NCBI RefSeq assembly: GCF_019091135.1
Contig: NZ_JAGXJW010000036.1
Span: forward strand, 1 to 64,000
Length of the DNA: 64,000 bases
Direction of reading: 5' to 3'
Origin: Cohnella sp. GbtcB17
Lineage (GTDB): Bacteria; Bacillota; Bacilli; Paenibacillales; Paenibacillaceae
Shown here in pieces: positions 52,858-61,276 of the stretch. Positions within the stretch are counted from its first letter, which is position 1. The number at the start of each line of letters is the position of its first letter. The notes beneath the pieces were generated by a model, which made no database searches, had not been told where the DNA came from, and worked only from the letters and a program-made list of their open reading frames with translations. The translations under genes were made by a program, and so were the position numbers.

Positions 52858-54489
52858 TTATTGACCGTTCTGCGCATCGTAATTTTTGACGAATTCATCC
52901 AGTACGGCCTTGCCGCCCTGATCCATGAACTGTTGAACCGACGATTTGTACAGGCTGTCGAATTCGGCCGGTTTAGCGGTAATCAGCTTAGCGAGCAGTT
53001 GAGCGGACAGACTCGTGAGCTGAGAGTGGTATTTGGCATCTGCCGCATTTGGCGTCGAGTAGTAGTAAGGCGCATAATTCTCTGTCATCGATACCTTTAA
53101 CGCGTTCTCTACCTCTTTCTCATAACCCGGATATCCGGCAGAGATGGCTGCCTGATTTTTCTGCGGATCCCCAAGCTCGATACCGTTGGAGAGGATATCG
53201 TAGTCGAGATTGTTCGCGACCGTCATCATCTTATCGCCGGAAGTCGTCGTTCCTGTCTGAACCGGAACGCCGTTCACCATGTTATAGTCCTCGCCTTCCT
53301 TGCCATTCTGGAGGAAGAGGGTATTTTGGGGATCGGCCATCCAGTTCAGATATTGAACCGCGAGATCGGCATTTTTGCTAAATTTGGGCACGAAGATATA
53401 AAGGCCATTCGGGCTGTAACCTTGCTTGGGATGGTTGCCCGCATCATTCTGCCACGGATCGATCGGAATAAGCTCTGCGCCCGGAACGTTTGCCTTCAGG
53501 TTGTTGTAGGTGCCGGGAGCGGTTCGGTACGGACCGTCCCAGTTGGTGAAGAACGCTCCGACCTTGCCGTTGGAGATATCGGCGTCCGAGAGTTTCCCAT
53601 CCTTGTCCGTCACGAAATTCGGGCTTAACAATCCAGCGTGAAACATCTTGTTCAAATATTGGACGGCCTTATCATACCCCGGCAAGTTCCACGGCGGCAT
53701 GCTCACGCTTTGCGCTTGAAGCGTGGCGAATTGTTTTTCCGTAAGGTTGGATGGTTTAAAAGCTTCCATGATTGCGCCCACCCCCGGAGTGGACGAGCTC
53801 AAGCTATATCCATAAGGGATAACGCCGGACACCTGACCGGGATTTTTCTCCTTAAATGCCACCATGGTGTCGTAGAACTGTTCCGCGGTCGTAGGGACGG
53901 GAAGACCCAGCTTATCGAGCCAGTCCTTGCGTATAAAGGTATTAAAACCTGCAAGAATCGTCCTTTTAGCAGATACAGCATACTGGGTGCCGTTGTATTT
54001 ACCGTACTTTAATATATCTTCGCCAAGATAGCTGGTGAGAGCAGATCCGTATTGATCGAGGAGCGGACCAAGATCCGTCAAACCGCCCTGCTGTACGAAG
54101 TTATAGACGGTTCCTGCGTCGTAAGTGAATACAATGTCGGGTGCATCCGAAGATGCCATCAATACGTTCAATTTCTCGACTTCCTGGGACCTGGGAACGG
54201 TAACAAACTTTACGGTAGCATTATACTGCTTGCCGAAATTATCGTTGATGTACTTGGTCCAGTAGTTATTGTTCAAGTCCGGTTGTCCGGGTTTGCCTCT
54301 GTCGAAAACTTCGACCGTCAACGTTCGATGTTTTTTTGAGGTGCCTTCGCTTGCCGTATTTTGCGTACTGCCTGATGGCTTGGTGTTATCTGACGTATTG
54401 TTGCCTTTTGACGAACAGGCTGACAATGACGACGCAAGCATGAGCGTCGCAAAACCAACAGAAACAAATTTACGTGCCCCCGCCTTCAT
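52858..54489 (-). CDS. extracellular solute-binding lipoprotein (LplA/YtcQ type)
   Basis: 543 residues. Lipoprotein signal with lipobox SLSAC (Cys25), a Ser/Thr/Asn linker, then the large family-1 binding-protein fold (LTVEVFDRGKPGQPDLNNNY, APDIVFTYDAGTVYNFVQQG, GLYIFVPKFSKNADLAVQYL). GGAGAGG precedes the ATG. Third CUT1 binding protein of the window; the permeases at 54579 and 55453 precede it in the operon. A strong hairpin after its stop would leave more copies of the binding protein than of the downstream enzyme. Confidence 0.93.
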   Translation of the reverse strand: MKAGARKFVSVGFATLMLASSLSACSSKGNNTSDNTKPSGSTQNTASEGTSKKHRTLTVEVFDRGKPGQPDLNNNYWTKYINDNFGKQYNATVKFVTVPRSQEVEKLNVLMASSDAPDIVFTYDAGTVYNFVQQGGLTDLGPLLDQYGSALTSYLGEDILKYGKYNGTQYAVSAKRTILAGFNTFIRKDWLDKLGLPVPTTAEQFYDTMVAFKEKNPGQVSGVIPYGYSLSSSTPGVGAIMEAFKPSNLTEKQFATLQAQSVSMPPWNLPGYDKAVQYLNKMFHAGLLSPNFVTDKDGKLSDADISNGKVGAFFTNWDGPYRTAPGTYNNLKANVPGAELIPIDPWQNDAGNHPKQGYSPNGLYIFVPKFSKNADLAVQYLNWMADPQNTLFLQNGKEGEDYNMVNGVPVQTGTTTSGDKMMTVANNLDYDILSNGIELGDPQKNQAAISAGYPGYEKEVENALKVSMTENYAPYYYSTPNAADAKYHSQLTSLSAQLLAKLITAKPAEFDSLYKSSVQQFMDQGGKAVLDEFVKNYDAQNGQ

Positions 54490-54578
54490 AGAAACCTCTC
54501 CTTTAAAATATATTATTTATATAAATGGGTGAAATGAATGGGACAAGCCCGCCCTCGATCCATCCCGCGCCATCTATA

Positions 54579-55439
54579 TCAACCTTTTACGGCACCGATC
54601 ATGATACCGGATACAAAGTATTTCTGAAGCCATGGATACACCAGAAGAATCGGAATGGTGCCAAATACGATAGCCGCTGCCTTCAAAGCTTCCGAAGGCA
54701 AATTTACGATAGCGCTTTCGCCAACAAAATCCTGCGAGATATTGATCACGTTGTATAACTTGAGCTGGATCGTATAATATTTTTCGTTCGTAACGTAGAA
54801 CAGGGCATCCTGAAAATAATTCCAACGAAATACGGCATAGAGCAAACTCATGGTGGCAAGTGCCGGCTTCGAAAGAGGCAAAACGATCTTAAGCAAAATC
54901 TGCAAGTCGTTGCATCCGTCCAAGTGGGCGGCCTCCTCCAAACTGTCCGGCAAACTCTGAAAAAACGACTTCATAATGATCATGTAATACACGCTCACGA
55001 GTCCCGGAAGAACCAGCGCCCATGGGGTGTTTAATAAATGCAGATTTTTTACGTTCAAATAGTCCGGAATCAAGCCGCCGCTGAAATACATGGTAAACAG
55101 CATGAGCAGGAGAAAAAATCCTCTGCCCCGGAGTCTTTTTTTCGTAAGCGGATAGGCAGCCAGGATGGTCGTGATCAATGCAAGGAGCACAAATCCAACC
55201 GTCAGAACGACCGAGTAGAATAAGGAATACAGCATGCCGTCATCCGCGAAGACGACCTTATAAGCTTCGATATTGAAATCTATGGGGTACACGGTAACGG
55301 ATTGGGATATGATAGCCCTATTGGAGCTTAATGACTGCGATAAAATAAAGAGAAAAGGCACCAGGCATAAGAAAACCGCAATTAAAATAACGAATGCAAT
55401 GATATAATCAGACATTTTTAATTTTCGTATAAGCAGCAT
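54579..55439 (-). CDS. carbohydrate ABC transporter permease (YtcP-like, CUT1)
   Basis: 286 residues from ATG 55439 (AAGGAG nine bases before; the frame is open to 55469). Six membrane helices, docking loop LEEAAHLDGCNDLQILLKIV, C-terminus GIMIGAVKG. It starts 13 bp after its partner permease's stop. It is a paralogue of the gene at 48592. Confidence 0.94.
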   Translation of the reverse strand: MLLIRKLKMSDYIIAFVILIAVFLCLVPFLFILSQSLSSNRAIISQSVTVYPIDFNIEAYKVVFADDGMLYSLFYSVVLTVGFVLLALITTILAAYPLTKKRLRGRGFFLLLMLFTMYFSGGLIPDYLNVKNLHLLNTPWALVLPGLVSVYYMIIMKSFFQSLPDSLEEAAHLDGCNDLQILLKIVLPLSKPALATMSLLYAVFRWNYFQDALFYVTNEKYYTIQLKLYNVINISQDFVGESAIVNLPSEALKAAAIVFGTIPILLVYPWLQKYFVSGIMIGAVKG

Positions 55440-55452
55440 CGTCGTCATCTCC

Positions 55453-56361
55453 TTACCAAATGCCGTCATCGCCTAGTTTGCGACTAATATAGTTGGAACT
55501 TACGAGGAATATTAAGCAAATTACGGATTGGAACAAGCCGACAGCCGTACCTAGCGAGAAGTCTGCGGATTGAATGCCTACACGGTACACATAAGTGCTG
55601 ATCACGTCTCCAAAGTCCATAACCAGGTTGTTTTGAATATTGAAGGGACGATCGAAGTTAATTGCCATAATATTGCCAAGCTGGAGAATCATCAGAATGA
55701 CGATGGTCGGCCGGATGCCCGGCAACGTGATATGCCATATCTTTTTGAATCTACCTGCACCATCCGCTTCCGCGGCTTCGTATAATTGGTTGTCGATGCC
55801 CGTCATCGCGGCCAAATACAAAATCGTTCCCCACCCCGCATTCTGCCAGACGCCGACTAAAATATAAGTTCCAACCCATGCGTATTTATCCGTGAGGAAT
55901 GGAAAGCCATGACCCCCCATATCGGCGATCAGGGCGTTTAGCATGCCGGTGGGAGAAAACAATTGGGCGACGATTCCGCCGATAATGACCCAGGAGAGGA
56001 AGTGAGGCAGATACAAGATGGTCTGGCTTGCCTTTTTAAACTTCGTCGATACCAGTTCATTGAGCAAAATAGCTAACAGTATCGGCGCCGGAAATCCCAC
56101 GATCAGATCCAAACCGTTCAATACCAAGGTGTTTCGTACGACCTGAAAGAATTGTTTCGAGGAAAAAACTTGCTTGAACGTTTCGAAATCATTCCAGGGA
56201 CTACTGTTGATACCCTTAAAAATGTTGTAATCCTTAAAAGCGATCTGTATACCATACATGGGAGCGTATTTAAAAATCAAAATATAAGCAACAGGGATAA
56301 CCAACATTAAATAAAGCAGAAAGTCATGTTTAATGTAGTGAATAATCCCTTTCTTCGCCAT
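55453..56361 (-). CDS. sugar ABC transporter permease (LplB/YteP-like, CUT1)
   Basis: 302 residues; ATG 56361 has GGAGG at nine bases. Six helices, FKYAPMYGIQIAFKDYN near the N-terminus and the docking loop YEAAEADGAGRFKKIW. It comes 31 bp after the Gfo/Idh oxidoreductase gene and couples to the second permease. It is a paralogue of the gene at 49515. Confidence 0.94.
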   Translation of the reverse strand: MAKKGIIHYIKHDFLLYLMLVIPVAYILIFKYAPMYGIQIAFKDYNIFKGINSSPWNDFETFKQVFSSKQFFQVVRNTLVLNGLDLIVGFPAPILLAILLNELVSTKFKKASQTILYLPHFLSWVIIGGIVAQLFSPTGMLNALIADMGGHGFPFLTDKYAWVGTYILVGVWQNAGWGTILYLAAMTGIDNQLYEAAEADGAGRFKKIWHITLPGIRPTIVILMILQLGNIMAINFDRPFNIQNNLVMDFGDVISTYVYRVGIQSADFSLGTAVGLFQSVICLIFLVSSNYISRKLGDDGIW

Positions 56362-56392
56362 CAATCAAAACCTCCATTGCTGAACTTCCGTA

Positions 56393-57553
56393 TTATTTCG
56401 AATAGTCGCTGCCGAGCGTGATCTCGTTCTCCGAGAAGGAAACTACCGACGAGCTCTTCTCATAAAAGTGCGGGACGTTCGCGAGCAAGCCACTTCTCGA
56501 ATAGAAAAGACTGTCCTTCGACAAAGGCAGACTAACGGGATTGCCCGTAACCGCCGCTTCATAAATGGCTGTGATCAACTCCAGCGTTTTGCGTCCTTCG
56601 CCGCCGTCGATAAGCACCTTGAGCGAACCGGTTTCGATCGCCGACATGACATCGTTGATTTGTCCGGCGTGCCCGGTATAAGGAAGATTCTCAAAGTTGT
56701 TGTACGTGTGCTCAATCTCCTCCTCAAGCGAGGTATTTCGAACGGGAAATCCGTTCTCCTTGGAAGAAGACGCGTAAACCTTCCACGGCACTGAAATTCT
56801 TGCCCTTTCCCCTTGGAATATAAGTTGCTGGTCCTCTCCATGATGCACGACAGAGCTTGTAATTTGCGCCAGACTTCCATTTCCGTAAGAAAGTATAGCG
56901 ATGGATATGTCCTCGACTTCCGCATTATCATGCGACGTATTGCTCATCAAAGCCTGGATCTTGTCCGGCATCCCCATCATCCACTGCAGCATATCGATAT
57001 GATGAACGGCGTGATTAAGCGTACAGCCGCCGCCTTCCTTTTCCCAAGTGCCTCTCCACCACAGATCGTAATAACAGTGGCCTCTCCACCAATGGGAATC
57101 CACTTGGGCATGTACGATTTTTCCTATTTCCCCTGTGTCGAGCGTGCGCTTTAGCTTCATGATTGGATCTCTGAACCGGTTTTGACCGACGACCGACAAT
57201 ATCCGTTTCGACGCCATAGCCGCATCCAACATGCGGTCGCATTCTTCCAAGGAAGAAGCCATCGGCTTTTCTACAAGTACATGCTTGCCGGCACGCAAAA
57301 AGTCGATCGCGATATCAGCGTGCGTATACGGCGGTGTACAGATCGATACCAGATCGATATCGCTCTCCAGCAGTTCCTGGTAATCTCGCACGACCTTGCA
57401 GTCGAGCTGGTAATCCTCTTTGCACCGGGCTGCCTTTTCTTCGTACATATCGCATAAAGCAACGACTCGGCATCTTTCCTTGAACGAAGTTACATAGGCC
57501 TCCAGATGCGAATTTGCAATTCCACCCGTACCGATCAGAGCTACTTTGATCAC
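56393..57553 (-). CDS. Gfo/Idh/MocA-family oxidoreductase
   Basis: 386 residues from the GTG at 57553 (AGGGAG eight bases before), giving MIKVALIGTGGIANSHLEAY; the open frame to 57586 adds residues that do not fit the family. Rossmann NAD(P)-binding motif GTGGIANSH, VEKPMASS with the conserved Lys, and NHAVHHIDMLQWMMG in the catalytic domain. It leads the operon Gfo/Idh - YteP - YtcP - SBP - unknown enzyme, and is divergent from an AraC gene 91 bp away. It probably oxidises the sugar brought in by the importer. Confidence 0.92.
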   Translation of the reverse strand: MIKVALIGTGGIANSHLEAYVTSFKERCRVVALCDMYEEKAARCKEDYQLDCKVVRDYQELLESDIDLVSICTPPYTHADIAIDFLRAGKHVLVEKPMASSLEECDRMLDAAMASKRILSVVGQNRFRDPIMKLKRTLDTGEIGKIVHAQVDSHWWRGHCYYDLWWRGTWEKEGGGCTLNHAVHHIDMLQWMMGMPDKIQALMSNTSHDNAEVEDISIAILSYGNGSLAQITSSVVHHGEDQQLIFQGERARISVPWKVYASSSKENGFPVRNTSLEEEIEHTYNNFENLPYTGHAGQINDVMSAIETGSLKVLIDGGEGRKTLELITAIYEAAVTGNPVSLPLSKDSLFYSRSGLLANVPHFYEKSSSVVSFSENEITLGSDYSK

Positions 57554-57590
57554 ACCGCTCACTCCCTGGAATCGCTTATTGGTCAATTTC

Positions 57591-57619
57591 TTGCCGGTAT
57601 TATTTGAATACTGTAAACT
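57591..57619 (+). promoter_or_regulatory. possible promoter of the AraC gene
   Basis: TTGCCG (57591-57596), a 17-bp spacer and TAAACT (57614-57619) lie 26 bp before the start codon. Confidence 0.45.
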
Positions 57620-57644
57620 TTCTTATAGAGAGGATGTGTATCCA

Positions 57645-58532
57645 GTGTCCAATCATTTTCTTCTGACCTTTTATCACCACGATTTTTTTCTTCATTATGC
57701 CTATCTGCGCAAAAGCACCGGGACAGACTGGTTTAAAGGAACATTCCATGCGCATCGAGGATTGGAAGTCCTTATTGTTCATGAAGGCAAAGGCAAACTC
57801 ATCGTCGATCAAAAAAGCTACGAATTGACGCCCGGCACGCTTTGCGTATTTCAACCCTATCAATTGCATTTTTTACAAGCGGAGATGTCGGAGGAAACCC
57901 CTTTCGTCCGTTCGATCATTCAATTTGAGCCCTTGATGTATGAAGCTTACTTCGAGAAATGGCCAAGTTTGTTTGCATTCTATAAGAGACTGCTGACCAG
58001 CAAACTCCCTTCTCCGTGCCTGTACAACCTCGATGAAGCGGATCAATTCCATTCCGTGTTTCAAAACTGGGAAAACCGGAAACGGACGAATGAGGAAGAA
58101 TTTTCGTTGTTTCTCGTTGCATTTTTCTATCAGCTTAAGTCGGTGTGGGAGCGCTACCAAGATCAAATAGAGTTAAGCGCCGTCCGTACCCCCAGTCAAA
58201 TCGAACGCATTCTCGCATGGCTGGAAGCTCGATATACCGAGCCGCTGAGTCTGAATAACATGGCAAACGAGCTGCATCTTTCCCCGTATCACATCTCGCA
58301 TCGGTTCAAGGAATGGGTCGGAATGACGTTATCCGAATATTTGAATGAGCGCCGTTTGCAGGAATCGGTTAAACTGTTGACCACGACCAATCATACGGTC
58401 GCTCAGATCGGCGAAACGATAGGACTTGAAAACTGCTCCTATTTCTGCAAGATCTTTAAGAAAAAGTTTGGCCTCTCGCCTCATCAATACCGCAAGAAAT
58501 GGTTAGAATTGTTTGAATCCACCCAGAGGTAG
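57645..58532 (+). CDS. AraC-family transcriptional regulator
   Basis: 295 residues from the GTG at 57645 (AGAGAGG upstream); the frame opens further upstream, inside the neighbouring divergent gene, without a start signal. Cupin (FHAHRGLEVLIVHEGKGKLI, LTPGTLCVFQPYQLHFL) and double HTH (LSLNNMANELHLSPYHISHR; HTVAQIGETIGLENCSYFCK). It is divergent from the Gfo/Idh-importer operon and is its likely activator. It is the rightmost of the six plus-strand AraC genes. Confidence 0.93.
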   Translation: MSNHFLLTFYHHDFFLHYAYLRKSTGTDWFKGTFHAHRGLEVLIVHEGKGKLIVDQKSYELTPGTLCVFQPYQLHFLQAEMSEETPFVRSIIQFEPLMYEAYFEKWPSLFAFYKRLLTSKLPSPCLYNLDEADQFHSVFQNWENRKRTNEEEFSLFLVAFFYQLKSVWERYQDQIELSAVRTPSQIERILAWLEARYTEPLSLNNMANELHLSPYHISHRFKEWVGMTLSEYLNERRLQESVKLLTTTNHTVAQIGETIGLENCSYFCKIFKKKFGLSPHQYRKKWLELFESTQR

Positions 58533-58843
58533 AGTCAATGACGATGCGATATTGCAAATTTTTCTATTTTATTTAATAGAAGCGTTTTATATTGCATGCG
58601 CTTACAAACCAGTCATTGCTCTTTTACTATGCAGCATGGCCTCGGCTCGCAGCGTTATTCGCATGACCTCATCTCCCTTTTCGCCCGTTTTTTTGCCAAC
58701 CCTTTGTCGTTCCAATCGTATCACAGCCCCCCTGGATAGAAGTGACCGGGCGTTGCGCTAAAATATAACGATATTGCGGTCGGGAGTTCCCGTGTTACTA
58801 AACAGAAACCCACAGCGAACAGCGAACTGGGGGTTTTCGAATA
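58533..58843. other. intergenic region without recognised gene
   Basis: Lies between convergent genes. It is locally AT-rich near 58550-58600. A near-cre sequence (TTGCATGCGCTTACA, one mismatch) at 58592-58606 has no gene to serve. A weak hairpin around 58808-58838, ending in GGGGGTTTT, may terminate the AraC transcript. I see no coding potential. Confidence 0.5.
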
Positions 58844-58869
58844 CAAAAAAACACGCCTCATCGACGTGT
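58844..58869 (-). terminator. Rho-independent terminator after the SulP gene
   Basis: Minus strand: ACACGTC - GATGA - GGCGTGT (one G-U pair) followed by seven T residues, about 65 bp after the stop at 58935. Same hairpin family as at 42366, 50714 and 61172. Confidence 0.85.
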
Positions 58870-58934
58870 CTGAAAATTGCATTTGGTGGTTTTCGTTTGA
58901 TAAATCTCGGATGAATCGAGTTCATAAAAAACAA

Positions 58935-60350
58935 TCAAGTGTTTTTGTATGAAATGACGCCGGGCTCCTTTCTGATCAAGCGAACGCTCTTCTTCTGCCG
59001 CCGGAAATCGTCCAGCAGGTTCTCGATGTCGCGTTCGGCGTAATGGTCCCATACGCTTGCCCGGCTCAGATCGATCGTAACCGCCGTCTCGTCGCCGGGC
59101 AGCTCGATTTTCTCGCGAAGCATCGGCGAAGAGCCGAAAAACAGGTGGCCCGTTACCGCATAGGTGAGCGTGCTGCCGGTCCGTTCGCTCGTCACATGAA
59201 TACGCGACATTTGCACGACGAATAGAACAAGATTAAGCAGCACGCCGGCGAACACGCCGATTGCCAGATCGTGCGTCAGCAGCGCCGCGACCATCGTCGT
59301 CAGCATGATCGTGGTTTCGCTCTTCGGGATGCGCCGAATGTTCTTAAGCGAGCCCCAATCGAAAATTTGCACGCAAATCATGATCATGACCCCGGCCAGC
59401 ACCGACATCGGAATATAATTTAGCACGCTGCCGAATACGAGCACGAGTGAGAGCAGAAAAAGCCCGGCCGTCAGCATGGACAAGCGGCCTTTTCCCCCAA
59501 GCTTGACGTTCAGCACGGATTCAGCCACCAAGGCGCAGCCGGCCATGCCGCCAAAAAATCCGGAAGCGGCGTTGGCGATGCCCTGACCGCGAATTTCTTT
59601 ATTTTTATCCGTCTTCTCGCTCGTCAGTTTATCCAGAAAGTCCTGCGTCAGCAGCGTCTCCGTCGTGCCTACGATAGCCAGCGACAGCGCATAGGGTAAA
59701 ATCACGCGAAACGTCTCCCACGTGAGCGGAACTTGCGGCAGGCCGAATCCGGGCAGCGCCGACGACAGCTGTGCCACGTCGGATACGCGCTGCAGCGGAA
59801 TGTGGAACGCCCAGGCCGCAACGGACATCACGACGACCGCAAAAAGCGGCGAAGGAATCGTCTTGTTAAAGCGTGGGAACAGGAAGACGATGACAAGGGT
59901 GACGCCAGCCATTGCAAATGCGCCCCACGGCTGACCGCGGAAATTTTGCAGTTGGGCCATAAAGATAAAAATGGCAAGCGCATTGATAAAGCCGGTGACG
60001 ACGGCGCGCGACACGAAGTTCATCCAGCGCCCCACGCGCAGCAATCCCATCGCGAGCTGAAGGAGCCCGGTCAGGATGGTCGCCGCGAACAAATATTGCA
60101 GCCCATGGCCGGCGACGAGCGTGGTCATGAGCACCGCCATCGAGCCTGCCGAAGCAGAGATCATACCGCCCCGGGCGCCAAGCACCGTAATGACCAGCAA
60201 AATGATAATCGACGTGTAAAACCCTACATTCGGATGAACGCCCGCCATAAAGGAAAACGCCAATGAATCCGGAATCACGGCCAGCGAGGTCGTAATCCCC
60301 GCCAGCACCTGAACTTTCCAATTACTGAAAAAACTTTGTTTGCCAAGCAA
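58935..60350 (-). CDS. SulP-family inorganic anion transporter
   Basis: 471 residues. About ten to twelve membrane helices (GITTSLAVIPDSLAFSFMAG near the start, family-typical for SulP), followed by a C-terminal STAS domain (about 385-465; TAVTIDLSRASVWDHYAERD). The family carries sulfate, bicarbonate or other anions with Na+ or H+; this short form resembles bacterial putative bicarbonate/sulfate carriers. The start is a TTG at 60350, with an in-frame stop three codons upstream and GGAAGTGA as the ribosome site. A promoter candidate lies at 60409-60436. No link with the sugar operons is apparent. Confidence 0.9.
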   Translation of the reverse strand: MLGKQSFFSNWKVQVLAGITTSLAVIPDSLAFSFMAGVHPNVGFYTSIIILLVITVLGARGGMISASAGSMAVLMTTLVAGHGLQYLFAATILTGLLQLAMGLLRVGRWMNFVSRAVVTGFINALAIFIFMAQLQNFRGQPWGAFAMAGVTLVIVFLFPRFNKTIPSPLFAVVVMSVAAWAFHIPLQRVSDVAQLSSALPGFGLPQVPLTWETFRVILPYALSLAIVGTTETLLTQDFLDKLTSEKTDKNKEIRGQGIANAASGFFGGMAGCALVAESVLNVKLGGKGRLSMLTAGLFLLSLVLVFGSVLNYIPMSVLAGVMIMICVQIFDWGSLKNIRRIPKSETTIMLTTMVAALLTHDLAIGVFAGVLLNLVLFVVQMSRIHVTSERTGSTLTYAVTGHLFFGSSPMLREKIELPGDETAVTIDLSRASVWDHYAERDIENLLDDFRRQKKSVRLIRKEPGVISYKNT

Positions 60351-60408
60351 AACCGTTCACTTCCAATCTGTATGCGCTTGCTGCCCGTGCTACGACAGCA
60401 CAATGTCC

Positions 60409-60436
60409 ATTTTACCATTCCCCTTCAAATCAGCAA
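60409..60436 (-). promoter_or_regulatory. probable promoter of the SulP gene
   Basis: Minus strand: TTGCTG (60431-60436), a 16-bp spacer and TAAAAT (60409-60414), about 60 bp before the TTG start. Confidence 0.5.
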
Positions 60437-60743
60437 TCCTTGTAAACGAAAATAGGCCCAGCACCTCAATTTTTTGAGTGACTGTGCCTTTATCATTCGT
60501 CGGTATTTACTTTACCGTGCGGTCCACGGTGGCTGCTTTCGCCGCTGCAGAGCGCTGCGGTTGATATCGATGCCGTGCTCGTCCGCTTCGCTTCCTGCGC
60601 GCGGAACGCCCCCCGGGCTATTCGATATACTCATTAAAATTACTCTCGAAGTTTTGTCGATGAAGTAGAGCGCAGCGGTTGATATCGAATCTGTGCTCCT
60701 CCACTTCGTTCCGTTCGCGCAGTCTGCCCCCCTACGGGGCTTC

Positions 60744-60798
60744 ACCAAACAACAAAAAACCACGTCCGGTTGGACATGGTAGGTGGTCGTTGTTTGGT
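60744..60798 (-). terminator. repeat-encoded terminator within outer stem, copy 1
   Basis: Outer stem ACCAAACAAC (60744-60753) / GTTGTTTGGT (60789-60798). Inside it, the minus strand reads CCATGTCC - AACC - GGACGTGG followed by six T residues. Confidence 0.75.
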
Positions 60799-60948
60799 GG
60801 AGCCAAGGGGGATAACGATATCCTGATTAAACTTGCTGCCGAAGCAGATTCACCGAAGTAGAGCGCAGCGGTAGATATCGATGCCGTGCTCGTCCGCTTC
60901 GCTTCCTGCGCGCGGAACGCCCCCCGGGGTCCGCCCCCTAAGGGGCTT

Positions 60949-61006
60949 CACCAAACAACAAAAAAACCACATCCAGTTGGACGTGGTAAGTGGTCGTTGT
61001 TTGGTG
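60949..61006 (-). terminator. repeat-encoded terminator within outer stem, copy 2
   Basis: Outer stem CACCAAACAAC (60949-60959) / GTTGTTTGGTG (60996-61006). The inner minus-strand hairpin CCACGTCC - AACT - GGATGTGG is followed by seven T residues. Confidence 0.75.
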
Positions 61007-61156
61007 GAGCCAAGGGGGATAACGATATCCTGATTAAACTTGCTGCCGAAGCAGATTCACCGAAGTAGAGCGCAGCGGTAGATATCGATGCCGTGCTCGT
61101 CCGCTTCGCTTCCTGCGCGCGGAACGCCCCCCCGGGGTCCGCCCCCTAAGGGGCTT

Positions 61157-61209
61157 CACCAAATGCAAAAAACACGCCTCATCGGCGTGTCTGAAGTTTG
61201 CATTTGGTG
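61157..61209 (-). terminator. repeat-encoded terminator within outer stem, copy 3
   Basis: Outer stem CACCAAATGCAAA (61157-61169) / TTTGCATTTGGTG (61197-61209), perfect over 13 bp. The inner minus-strand hairpin ACACGCC - GATGA - GGCGTGT is followed by T6. It would also end transcripts of the operon stopping at 61277. Confidence 0.8.
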
Positions 61210-61276
61210 GAGCCAAACTGACACTTTTAAAAACCCTACAAATTTCGTATAGAAAGGCGAAAACGACGTCTCCTAG

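Larger units (their letters stand above)
60540..61215. repeat. tandem array of structured ~200-bp repeats
   Basis: Two nearly full units (60662-60854, 193 bp; 60855-61061, 207 bp) and a partial third (61062-61215), preceded by a fragment at about 60540-60630, share long identical stretches (GAAGTAGAGCGCAGCGGT, GATATCGATGCCGTGCTCG, GGGGGATAACGATATCCTG). Each unit contains CTGCTTCGGCAG on the minus strand (a UUCG tetraloop hairpin at 60836-60847 and 61043-61054) and an outer stem with CACCAAA/TTTGGTG enclosing a terminator hairpin. Together with 60351-60539, this region of more than 900 bp holds no convincing gene; short ORFs inside it are copies of the repeat. Confidence 0.88.

Noticed and set aside
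60744-61015. TTGGCTCCACCA on the minus strand of the repeats as a tRNA 3' end or phage att site
   Set aside because: No T-arm, anticodon arm or 5' acceptor strand can be formed upstream; the CCA resemblance is part of the outer hairpin stem.
60679-61068. Two similar 60-residue ORFs ending ILIKLAAEADSPK
   Set aside because: Their similarity comes from the DNA repeat units; they lack ribosome sites and run through terminator and hairpin sequence.
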